Notes: generated by a model from the letters alone, not told the origin. A DNA stretch of 6,588 nucleotides from Nocardioidaceae bacterium (GCA_013693815.1 CP059259.1:2724090-2730677), one strand, 5' to 3'. Counted from the stretch's first letter, positions 1 through 4,554 are shown. Numbers and translations are program-made.

Positions 1-1
1 G

Positions 2-222
2 CGCGACCGCGTCGAGCTAGAGCAAGGCCGTCGCGACACCTGCACCCGCATCGCCGAATGCGTCCGGTTCCTCGACGGCGGCGAAGAGTACGCCGCGATC
101 TTCCTCGAAGGCTTCTACCCCCACGAACACCGCTTCCTCGCCGAAGGGATGCGCCTGACCCCGAGCGGGTCCAGTCCGCCATCGACTTCCTGACCGCCGT
201 CTACAAGGGGATCGACCAGTGA
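2..222 (+). CDS. Unknown small protein, 5' truncated by window edge, frame broken near 160
   Basis: I do not recognise this family. The open frame entering the window at base 2 reads as a credible acidic, soluble protein (ending FLAEGMRLTP) and then runs into an early stop after base 162. The frame one base back continues sensibly (ERVQSAIDFLTAVYKGIDQ) to the TGA at 220-222. One extra C in the CCCC run at 159-162 joins both halves as ...MRLTPERVQSAIDF. The final TGA overlaps the GTG start of the next gene in a GTGA junction, which supports the second half as the true C-terminus. The N-terminus is outside the window. The protein is probably helical and cytoplasmic. The break may be a sequencing error or a real frameshift. 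Confidence 0.6.
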   Translation, partial: RPRRARARPSRHLHPHRRMRPVPRRRRRVRRDLPRRLLPPRTPLPRRRDAPDPERVQSAIDFLTAVYKGIDQ

Positions 223-431
223 ACGACTTCATCCAGCGCGCCATCATCGACGCCTACGACGAGGCAATCGCCGCCGACCCGACCGGGGTCAAAGTAGGCG
301 AAGCCAAAGCCAGCATCCGCGACGAGATCAAGCTCCTGGTTGCCACCACTGACCGAGACCTCGACGCCGAAACCGACATGCTCATCGCCGCCACGATCAC
401 CGGCGAACGTGGAAACGGTCGCGCTCGATGA
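219..431 (+). CDS. Unknown 70-residue acidic protein
   Basis: Family not recognised. It starts at GTG 219, which overlaps the upstream stop in a GTGA junction and has a good ribosome binding site (AAGGGG at 205-210, eight bases upstream). The 70 residues are Ala/Asp/Glu-rich, have no Cys, signal peptide or membrane segment, and look mostly helical. The middle (about residues 24-55) has an amphipathic pattern (IRDEIKLL, DAETDMLIAATI). The TGA at 429-431 overlaps the next ATG by four bases, so translation is probably coupled along the operon. The frame is clean throughout. Confidence 0.7.
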   Translation: MNDFIQRAIIDAYDEAIAADPTGVKVGEAKASIRDEIKLLVATTDRDLDAETDMLIAATITGERGNGRAR

Positions 432-736
432 AGCGCCAACTTGAGTACCTGCTCGACTACTTCACCGACCCCGAGAACGCGATCACCGTCGATGCCCTAC
501 TGGACACGGCGTTCAGCGTCGGCGACGAACACGGCATCGACAAGACGCTGCGCAACTGGACCATTGAGGATCTGGCCAGCGTCACTACGACTAGGTATCG
601 CGTCTCCGCTGAGGCTGTCGCTGCATCGAAAGCATTCGATGAGACCGCCAGCGAGATCATGCGTCGGATGCGCCTCTACGGCGCGCAAACCCTCGGCCAA
701 GTTCCGTGGGGCGATTCACCGGCAGGTGCCGCATGA
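428..736 (+). CDS. Unknown 102-residue helical protein
   Basis: Not assigned to a family. ATG 428 overlaps the previous stop (ATGA), and a purine stretch (GGAAACGG) lies upstream. The protein is soluble, acidic in its first half and helical. It begins MKRQLEYLLDYF and has a later amphipathic segment, SEIMRRMRLYG (about residues 75-85), followed by a Gly/Pro-rich tail. No cysteines, metal ligands or membrane segments are visible. The stop overlaps the helix-turn-helix gene's ATG in another ATGA junction. The neighbouring DNA-binding protein suggests a regulatory or replication-associated block, but that is only context. Confidence 0.7.
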   Translation: MKRQLEYLLDYFTDPENAITVDALLDTAFSVGDEHGIDKTLRNWTIEDLASVTTTRYRVSAEAVAASKAFDETASEIMRRMRLYGAQTLGQVPWGDSPAGAA

Positions 737-932
737 CCGAGTACCTCACCCCGAGCAAGCCGCCGAACTCCTGCCCTTCGGCAACGCCGACTGGGTACGC
801 ATCCAGATGCGCAAGGGCAAGCTCGCGGGCTCCAAAGTCGGCGGGCGCTGGCTCACCACCCGTGACGCAGTCGAGGGAATGGTCGCCGCGAACACCAACG
901 GTGTCACCCGCCGTAAGAGGCGCGCATCATGA
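733..932 (+). CDS. Helix-turn-helix (MerR/excisionase-type) DNA-binding protein, frame broken near 750
   Basis: The reconstructed 66-residue protein begins MTEYLTPEQAAELL. This is the classic opening of the MerR-like HTH_17 fold used by phage excisionases and small regulators: Thr-Pro-Glu-x-Ala-Ala-x-Leu-Leu, then a second helix (WVRIQMRKGKL) and the wing (SKVGGRWLTT). It ends in a basic tail (TRRKRRAS) suited to DNA contact. The ATG at 733 sits in an ATGA overlap, but its frame is lost at the CCCC run 749-752. The continuation lies one base back and stops at 930-932, so one extra C restores the protein. An alternative without a frame break is a GTG start at 726, but that replaces the conserved first helix residues (reads PHDRVPHPEQ). 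The likely role is binding an attachment or operator site. Excisionase versus repressor cannot be decided here. Confidence 0.72.
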
Positions 933-1608
933 GCGGGGTCAGCGGCGCGATGATCCCCGCCGAGTTCGCGTCAATCCCCGCCGAGTCTTGCTGCAACCGT
1001 TCTGTGGCCTGCTCTCGCCATTGCTGCATCTCCTTGTGCGCTTCAACTGTGGCGAGCCAGTGGCGGCCTTTGGCTCGCCTCGATGCCCATTGCTGGTGGC
1101 GTTGCAGGACTTGCCACCACCGCAACTCTCTATATCGCCAGTCGCTGGGTCCGCTACGCCGTCCAGACCTCGCGGCAGCGAGCCCTTCTGCGAGAGGTAT
1201 CCACTCGATGACTGGCTTGCTCACCCGCGTCGGCTCGGGAATCCACGCCACGCGCAACATCACATCCCTCGGCACTCCATCGTGCCGGACGATCAACTGG
1301 AGCCGTTCTCCTGGCGGAAAGATCGCAATCTGCTCGCCAAGCCTGGGGTGGTCGATCCCGCCGTACCGCAGCACTTCACCCGGCCTCGCGGTCACCTCGA
1401 CCCGGTACGCGACGCCATCGCCGGCGTTGACGAGGGCGAAGAAGTCAGACGCTGGCTCTGACCCTCGGGCTTTGCGGCTGTCTCGGTCCGCGATGTGCCA
1501 GTACACCTCTGGACGGTCCCGCTGTCGCAGCCACAACGTAACGCCGGTGGATATCGCGGTGGCAATGGTCGCCGCTGCTGTGGTCGCAAGCCAGAACGTG
1601 TCGCCCAT
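904..1608 (-). CDS. Membrane-anchored protein of unknown function, reverse strand
   Basis: The family is not named with confidence. The 234-residue product has one N-terminal membrane helix (about residues 5-27, FWLATTAAATIATA), then a charged linker (RQRDRPE). A beta-rich domain follows (about 45-135; FFALVNAGDG, YRVEVTARPG, WIPEPTR), then a Trp/Arg/Gln-rich helical C-terminus (about 150-210). The balanced composition favours this strand over the Cys/Ser-rich antisense frame. The beta domain after a single anchor resembles small membrane-tethered sandwich domains; this is inference. Its stop lies inside the helix-turn-helix gene, a 29-bp tail-to-tail overlap that leaves no room for a terminator. 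Upstream codons in the same frame read APIWQAAG back to ATG codons at 1640/1637 that are off by one base, so the true N-terminus may be about ten residues longer if a base is missing near 1636. It is last in a three-gene reverse cassette. Confidence 0.75.
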   Translation of the reverse strand: MGDTFWLATTAAATIATAISTGVTLWLRQRDRPEVYWHIADRDSRKARGSEPASDFFALVNAGDGVAYRVEVTARPGEVLRYGGIDHPRLGEQIAIFPPGERLQLIVRHDGVPRDVMLRVAWIPEPTRVSKPVIEWIPLAEGLAAARSGRRSGPSDWRYRELRWWQVLQRHQQWASRRAKGRHWLATVEAHKEMQQWREQATERLQQDSAGIDANSAGIIAPLTPLMMRASYGG

Positions 1609-1647
1609 CCCCGCAGCCTGCCAGATCGGAGCCGCATCATGAGCGTC

Positions 1648-1854
1648 TCAGTCCACGAGTCTCACGCTCTCAATACCGGGTGTCGGCCCGTCGGGAGTGA
1701 CCGCGATCATGATGGGTCCCAAGCCCTCAAGTTCGAGCCTCATCAACCCGCCACCGTCGGCCATCAACTGGTCGATGCGGGCTTGGACTTGGGCGCGGTC
1801 TGTGGCGCCCACGATGGTCCAGTATCGGTCGGCGTGTTCGAGTCGAGCGGGCAC
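1648..1854 (-). CDS. Unknown 68-residue protein, reverse strand
   Basis: Not recognised. The GTG at 1854 gives a compact alpha/beta-looking protein: YWTIVGA (strand), an amphipathic helix (RAQVQARIDQLM, about residues 20-31), then strands LMRLELEGL and IMIAVTPDG. No Cys, membrane segment or metal motif is seen. The assigned GTG lacks a clear ribosome binding site. The same frame stays open and protein-like further upstream (DLIASHPRHTLNT) without a standard start, so the real N-terminus may lie higher and be obscured by a small indel near 1896-1900, where an ATG lies one base out of phase. It sits between the other two reverse genes, only a few tens of bases from each, consistent with co-transcription. 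Confidence 0.62.
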   Translation of the reverse strand: MPARLEHADRYWTIVGATDRAQVQARIDQLMADGGGLMRLELEGLGPIMIAVTPDGPTPGIESVRLVD

Positions 1855-1922
1855 GGTGTTGAGGGTATGGCGTGGGTGCGACGCAATGAGGTCGCAGCAT
1901 GAGCGCCCGACGCGAGCGGGAG

Positions 1923-2153
1923 TCAGTGCTGTTGCTCTGCCGCAGCCTGAGCGACCTCAGCAAGACCGCGAGTCAGCTTGCTGATCTCCTCCAGGAGGGG
2001 CGCGAGGGACGCACCAAGGATCGCGCCCAATGTGCTCTCGGTCTCAACTCCCCCGATGCTCTCGACGCTTTCGCGAATGACATGTGGGAGGCGATCCGGA
2101 AGGGCGTCGGCCTCTCGGGTGAAGTGGGCGGCAAGGTCGTCCAGTCGGGACAT
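1923..2153 (-). CDS. Small helical protein, first gene of reverse-strand cassette
   Basis: The product is 76 residues and not recognised. The start is well supported: on the minus strand a strong ribosome binding site, GGAGG, lies four bases upstream of ATG 2153. The protein begins MSRLDDLAAHF and is almost all amphipathic helix with regularly spaced Leu/Ile (HVIRESVESI; LAPLLEEISKLTRGL at about residues 52-66), ending in an Ala/Gln-rich tail. It could form a coiled coil or helical bundle. There is no signal peptide; the Gly/Ala/Leu stretch around 43-53 is too short for a membrane span. It is read away from the inverted repeats at 2167-2231, which lie in its upstream region and are the natural place for its promoter and control. 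It could partner the membrane protein at the cassette end; this is inference only. Confidence 0.72.
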   Translation of the reverse strand: MSRLDDLAAHFTREADALPDRLPHVIRESVESIGGVETESTLGAILGASLAPLLEEISKLTRGLAEVAQAAAEQQH

Positions 2154-2166
2154 GGGTCCTCCAATG

Positions 2167-2193
2167 CTTCTGTGGTCGATGCTGCTACAGAAG
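2167..2193. promoter_or_regulatory. Operator-like inverted repeat upstream of the reverse cassette
   Basis: CTTCTGT (2167-2173) and its exact reverse complement ACAGAAG (2187-2193) are separated by 13 bases, so equivalent positions lie 20 bp apart, about two helical turns. That geometry suits a dimeric DNA-binding protein. It begins 14 bp upstream of the minus-strand ATG at 2153 and also precedes the plus-strand gene at 2202. No convincing -10/-35 pair was identified on either strand, so the regulatory role is inferred from position and symmetry. Confidence 0.45.
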
Positions 2194-2197
2194 GTAG

Positions 2198-2231
2198 CCC
2201 GGTGGCGGGTTCTCGTCAGCCCGCCACCGGG
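2198..2231. repeat. Perfect 12-bp inverted repeat (hairpin, 10-base loop)
   Basis: CCCGGTGGCGGG (2198-2209) and CCCGCCACCGGG (2220-2231) are perfect reverse complements around a 10-base loop. The stem is almost all G/C. No T run follows on either strand, so it is not a textbook intrinsic terminator, although actinobacterial terminators often lack the T tract. It sits at the divergence point between the reverse cassette and the resumed plus-strand operon. It could insulate the two, bind a protein, or mask the GTG start at 2202 in RNA. Confidence 0.75.
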
Positions 2232-2351
2232 ATCGGTACCGCTGACCTGATGCTGGCGTCTGCTCGAGCGGAAATTGCCCGGATGGCGGCAGCTCGGCAA
2301 GCCCGTGAGCATGAGCAGGCCACAGGTTCGCAGTGGCCGGGTGCGTCATGA
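2202..2351 (+). CDS. Unknown small Ala/Arg-rich helical protein
   Basis: The start is uncertain. GTG 2202 has a good ribosome binding site (AGAAGG at 2189-2194, seven bases upstream) and gives 49 residues. ATG 2250 would give only 33, and GTG 2172 would give 59 without a ribosome binding site. The convincing coding part is the helix LASARAEIARMAAARQAREHEQ (residues about 18-39; charged and Ala-rich), followed by a short tail ending WPGAS. Antisense frames here look like shadows. The TGA overlaps the next ATG (ATGA at 2348), tying it to the downstream membrane protein. The 12-bp hairpin at 2198-2231 covers the proposed start and may limit translation. Function unknown. Confidence 0.5.
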   Translation: MAGSRQPATGIGTADLMLASARAEIARMAAARQAREHEQATGSQWPGAS

Positions 2352-2551
2352 TCACCGCGCTGCTTCTCATCGCCGCTGGTCTCGCCGTGTTGTGGGTCGC
2401 TGCGTTCGTGGTGAATCTGCTGCTCGGTGAACACGCTGTCGATGCGGCAGTGGTTGCGACGATCCTGGCGATTGGTATCCCGGTCGCGGTGACCGTGGTC
2501 CTGGCTTCGTTGGCGTTGATTGCGGTGGGTGTGTACGGGGTGATCGCGTGA
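2348..2551 (+). CDS. Small two-helix membrane protein
   Basis: The 67-residue product is almost entirely hydrophobic. A first membrane helix lies at about residues 2-26 (MITALLLIAAGL), a short loop with charged residues GEHAVD follows, and a second long hydrophobic stretch spans about 35-64 (VVATILAIGIPVAVTVV). It starts at ATG 2348 in an ATGA overlap and ends at TGA 2549-2551, which overlaps the GTG of the next gene. There are no catalytic residues, and the family cannot be named. Tiny membrane proteins in phage early operons can act in exclusion or membrane perturbation, or have no known role. Nothing here separates those, and it does not look like a classical holin in context. Confidence 0.7.
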   Translation: MITALLLIAAGLAVLWVAAFVVNLLLGEHAVDAAVVATILAIGIPVAVTVVLASLALIAVGVYGVIA

Positions 2552-2940
2552 CCGCCCCCGACCGCGAGTCAGTCGCCTCTCCTGCCTACGAGTACGGCCG
2601 CATACTCGGCGCGATGAAGGCTGGCTTCGAGCAGATGCTCCAGCAGATCGGGGCCGGGTTCAATGCCGCCTACAGGCAAGGGACCAGCCGGCCGTTGTCG
2701 CTTGAGGAGCGCGAGCGGCTATCGGAGGCCCGGTATCGGGCGCGCATCCGGGCTGAGCGTGAAGCTGGCCGGCGGTGCGCCATGAGTTGGAGAAAGCGCG
2801 GGCTGATCGCCTTTGGCTGCGCGGGCCTGACGTGGAGCGCGGTCGTCACGCTGACCGCCGAGCTAATGCTCATGCGCATCCTGACGCTGATCTTCGTGAT
2901 CGTCTTGGCGTTCGCGCTGGGTGACGAGTGTGCGCCATGA
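2548..2940 (+). CDS. Membrane protein with cytoplasmic helical N-terminus
   Basis: This 130-residue product is not recognised. GTG 2548 overlaps the previous stop. Residues 1-45 are soluble (YEYGRILGAMKAGFEQML). Residues 50-83 are a strongly charged Arg/Glu helix (LEERERLSEARYRAR). Two hydrophobic helices follow at about 85-104 (GLIAFGCAGL) and 107-124 (RILTLIFVIVLAFAL), with a short acidic tail. By the positive-inside rule the Arg-rich half should be cytoplasmic. An internal ATG at 2782, starting MSWRKRGLIAF and lying in a GCCATGAG context like the gene junctions elsewhere, raises the possibility of two proteins (a soluble one and a 53-residue two-helix one). The frame is nevertheless continuous. 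The stop overlaps the next ATG. Confidence 0.68.
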   Translation: MTAPDRESVASPAYEYGRILGAMKAGFEQMLQQIGAGFNAAYRQGTSRPLSLEERERLSEARYRARIRAEREAGRRCAMSWRKRGLIAFGCAGLTWSAVVTLTAELMLMRILTLIFVIVLAFALGDECAP

Positions 2941-3298
2941 CCACGCTCGCCGCCCGTCCTTACGACGACCCCGACCAACTCGTCCTCGCTGCGGACCCGT
3001 TCACGCCGCTCGGGAAGCTCTCCTGGGACGCCTTCAAAGCCGCCTGCTGGATCGAGGCGTGCAAGGCCAACGGTGTCGTGGACCCGAACAAGGTCCGCGA
3101 GCACTTCATCGACCACCACGGCGACTGGATCGGGGACTGCGCCCGGTCGTATGCCGCGAAGTGGTCACCGGCGTCAGGGCAAGGTCCGCTCGCGTTCCTA
3201 GATGTGCTGGACCGGGAAGTGCCGATCAGTGGTCCGGGGTCTAAGGGAAACGGCAACAAGAACGTGAACCTGCGACGTTGGCGGGGTGGGTCTCGTGA
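2937..3298 (+). CDS. Unknown soluble protein, C-terminus probably reached by -1 frameshift at 3245-3251
   Basis: It starts at ATG 2937 (ATGA junction). The N-terminal 103 residues are clearly coding: PFTPLGKLSWDAFKAACWIEACK, then VREHFIDHHGDWIGDCARSYAAKW, then LAFLDVLDREVP. The Trp/His/Cys content suggests a small folded domain, but I recognise no enzyme family. After base 3251 the frame turns Arg/Pro-rich and runs antiphase through the next gene to a stop at 3519-3521. The -1 frame instead gives a short sensible tail, RQQEREPATLAGWVS, ending at TGA 3296-3298, which overlaps the next ATG (TGATG). The shift point is the in-phase heptamer GGGAAAC, so programmed frameshifting or a missing G are both possible. 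Predicted length is 120 residues (194 if unshifted). Confidence 0.65.
3245..3251 (+). other. Candidate -1 ribosomal frameshift heptamer GGGAAAC
   Basis: The heptamer is read as G GGA AAC in the zero frame of the gene starting at 2937, the X XXY YYZ phase required for tandem slippage. GGGAAAC belongs to the classical -1 slippery class. Slippage enters the frame that stops at 3298 in a TGATG junction. A weak 5-bp stem (AACGT 3261-3265 with ACGTT 3275-3279) begins nine bases downstream. A simple missing G in GGG would give the same frame change. Confidence 0.4.
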
Positions 3299-3521
3299 TG
3301 CTCCCGGAGAGCCACATCTTGCTTGGCGGCCAGATCGATGCCCGTCTCTTCGTGGAACTCTGCAACGCGATCGACGCCAAGTACCCGGACATCTGTATCC
3401 AGCAGGTCGGCAGCCAGTGGGTGTTCGACGTGTCCGCCTGGGAAGCCGAGCAACTCTCACAGTCCGCCGCGCCTGCCCCCTCCCCGTTGGCGGGCGCGGC
3501 TCAAGCAAAGGAGACCAGTAA
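3298..3521 (+). CDS. Unknown small protein, C-terminal frame uncertain
   Basis: ATG 3298 lies in a TGATG overlap with the end of the preceding gene; GTG codons at 3286 and 3295 are in the same frame. Residues 1-60 look genuine: MLPESHILLGGQIDARLFVELC, then CIQQVGSQWVFDVSAWEAEQL, an alpha/beta pattern with no known motif. The frame then passes an Ala/Pro linker and continues as shadow sequence to 3600, inside the zinc-finger gene. The frame one base back ends instead at TAA 3519-3521 (GSSKGDQ), exactly abutting the next ATG as TAATG. One extra C in the CCCCCTCCCC stretch at 3476-3485 would give 74 residues. I prefer that end because it restores a standard gene junction. Confidence 0.6.
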
Positions 3522-3910
3522 TGGCTATGACCATCGAGCGCACCATCGTCTTGGTCGAGATGCGTTGCGGGGTGTGCGATATCTCGTTCGCGGTCCCTGA
3601 CTATCTCCAGCGCGAATGCATGGAGACGGGTCGGACCTGGTACTGCCCCAACGGGCATCCTCGGGTCTACGCGACGACCGAGAACGCCAGGCTGCGCAAG
3701 GAATCCGAGCGTCTGCAAGCGCAGCTGGTCCATGCCCGCGACCAGCGTGATGCCGCTGAGCGGTCGAACGTCGCGCTGCGGGGCGTGGTCACCAAGAAGT
3801 CCCGCGAGCTGTCCCGCGTCAGCAAGGGCGTGTGTCCGTGCTGCAACCGCTCGTTTGCCAACCTGCGCCGCCACATGGCCGGCCAGCACCCGGACTACGA
3901 GCCCACCTAA
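3521..3910 (+). CDS. Zinc-finger / coiled-coil protein
   Basis: The 129-residue product starts at ATG 3521 behind a strong ribosome binding site (AAAGGAG about eight bases upstream). It has three parts. An N-terminal metal site carries Cys16-x2-Cys19 and Cys42-PNG-His46. A long charged helix follows at about residues 53-100 (ENARLRKESERLQAQLV), probably a coiled coil that could dimerise it. A C-terminal classical C2H2-like finger has Cys105-x2-Cys108-x9-His118-x4-His123 (SFANLRRHMAGQH). C2H2 fingers are uncommon in bacteria but occur in small actinophage proteins of this plan. It likely binds nucleic acid or protein; the target is unknown. It ends in TAA, unlike the TGA-rich neighbours, and is followed by a 126-bp gap with a hairpin, so it is probably the last gene of its block. 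Confidence 0.8.
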   Translation: MAMTIERTIVLVEMRCGVCDISFAVPDYLQRECMETGRTWYCPNGHPRVYATTENARLRKESERLQAQLVHARDQRDAAERSNVALRGVVTKKSRELSRVSKGVCPCCNRSFANLRRHMAGQHPDYEPT

Positions 3911-3914
3911 ACCT

Positions 3915-3955
3915 CCTGGCTGGTCGCGGACTGGGGAAGACCGTGGCCAGCCAGG
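3915..3955 (+). terminator. Possible terminator hairpin after the zinc-finger gene
   Basis: CCTGGCTGG (3915-3923) pairs perfectly with CCAGCCAGG (3947-3955) across a 23-base loop, starting five bases after the TAA at 3910. The arms are GC-rich, but no T tract follows, so termination is inferred from position. The rest of the gap to 4036 shows direct repeats and a good ribosome binding site (AAAGGAAAGG, 4020-4029) but no promoter I can defend. Confidence 0.4.
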
Positions 3956-3962
3956 GAAGACC
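3934..3962. repeat. Direct repeat GGGAAGACC, two copies 20 bp apart
   Basis: GGGAAGACC occurs at 3934-3942 and again at 3954-3962, a 20-bp period (two helical turns), overlapping the right arm of the hairpin. A second short pair, ACCGAACG, is at 3970-3977 and 4007-4014 in the same gap. Spaced repeats in the only sizeable intergenic gap could be protein-binding sites for the block starting at 4037. Confidence 0.45.
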
Positions 3963-4036
3963 ACAAGAAACCGAACGGCCCGGCGCCACCTGAAAGCAAG
4001 CACCGGACCGAACGACAACAAAGGAAAGGCTATCTG

Positions 4037-4338
4037 ATGAATCGCAATGCAGCAGCCAACATCATCACCGCAGCGATTGAAGCGATCGATGACGACCAAC
4101 TCCCAAGCCAGACGGGATCGAGGAGCGCGACGGTCGGACGATCGCCTGGTTCGGCGGCACGGGCTACCACTTGGGCTCTACTCGAGACGGCTTCGGTGAG
4201 CACATTCCTGGCGGGAGTCACCGCAACACAGCCGTATGGGAAGCGTTGGTCCACGAGGCTCTGTACCGGCTCGACCTAGCACATCCTCGGGTTGAAACCT
4301 ACAAGGAGCAGTCCGCGCGCGCGGAGGTGTCGGCATGA
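4037..4338 (+). CDS. Unknown protein, frame broken near 4103
   Basis: ATG 4037 follows a strong purine-rich binding site (AAAGGAAAGG). It gives MNRNAAANIITAAIEAIDDDQL, and then the zero frame becomes Ser/Arg-rich nonsense ending at 4279. The frame one base back, from 4105 to TGA 4336-4338, is unmistakably coding: KPDGIEERDGRTIAWFGG, then GEHIPGGSHRNTAVWEALVHEAL. Adding one C to the CCC at 4102-4104 joins the parts (DDQLPKPDG) into a 100-residue soluble protein. Family unknown; the Gly-rich turn region followed by a Trp-Glu-Ala helix has no named motif. The restored stop overlaps the next ATG (ATGA at 4335), supporting the reconstruction. It heads the last plus-strand block. Confidence 0.68.
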
Positions 4339-4523
4339 TCGTCCGCACCCAAGCCGAGCTCGACGCCGCACTCGCCGCTAGTGAGTCACTGATCGAGATC
4401 CGCTCCGAGCCAGGCGTCTGGCTGCGAGTGGGAGATACCAAGTCCAGCCGGGTCGAGGCGCGGGGCTCCAGCCGGGTCGTGGCGTGGGGCTCCAGCCGGG
4501 TCGAGGCTGAGGCGGTGGCGTAA
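4335..4523 (+). CDS. Short repeat protein with 8-residue beta repeats
   Basis: This 62-residue product starts at ATG 4335 (ATGA junction) and ends at TAA 4521-4523, which overlaps an ATG (TAATG). Residues 1-35 are a globular-looking start (MIVRTQAELDAALAAS then IEIRSEPGVWLRVGD). From residue 37 there are three tandem octapeptides, SSRVEARG, SSRVVAWG and SSRVEAEA. The alternating Val-x-Ala pattern with Ser-Ser turns resembles a right-handed beta-helix or stacked solenoid. Proteins with this plan usually carry many more repeats, so a three-unit array looks contracted or collapsed. Function unknown; a binding or scaffold role would be inference. Confidence 0.7.
   Translation: MIVRTQAELDAALAASESLIEIRSEPGVWLRVGDTKSSRVEARGSSRVVAWGSSRVEAEAVA
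4443..4514 (+). repeat. 24-bp tandem repeat, three units, in coding sequence
   Basis: Units start at 4443, 4467 and 4491, each opening TCCAGCCGGGTCG. The first two are near-identical over 24 bp, and the third diverges after about 17 bp. The period is in phase with the codons, so copy number can change without breaking the frame. Confidence 0.85.
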
Positions 4524-4554
4524 TGCGCTTTCCCGACCCCGCACTTCGCCCGAG

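Noticed and set aside
706..1461. Plus-strand 251-residue open frame starting near the helix-turn-helix gene
   Set aside because: After the Leu-Thr-Pro start it is the out-of-frame reading of the helix-turn-helix gene and then antisense of the reverse cassette.
929..1642. Plus-strand 237-residue open frame opposite the reverse membrane protein
   Set aside because: The product is rich in Cys, Ser and Arg with no plausible fold, while the opposite strand gives a balanced protein with a membrane anchor. Treated as shadow, although its ATGA junctions are reported as a finding.
2198..2231. Recombinase inversion or attachment site
   Set aside because: A second matching copy at the other end of the reverse cassette (around 904-932) was looked for and not found, so no invertible-segment boundaries are supported.
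3732..4037. Plus-strand open frame running through the 3911-4036 gap
   Set aside because: Most of it is an out-of-frame reading of the zinc-finger gene, and the gap portion lacks a start with a ribosome binding site and shows no protein-like pattern.
2960..4099. Minus-strand 379-residue open frame
   Set aside because: Arg/Pro/Gly-rich translation antisense to three well-supported plus-strand genes; typical spurious long frame in GC-rich DNA.
4443..4514. CRISPR array
   Set aside because: The three 24-bp units are directly adjacent with no unique spacers and encode in-frame octapeptides; this is a coding tandem repeat.
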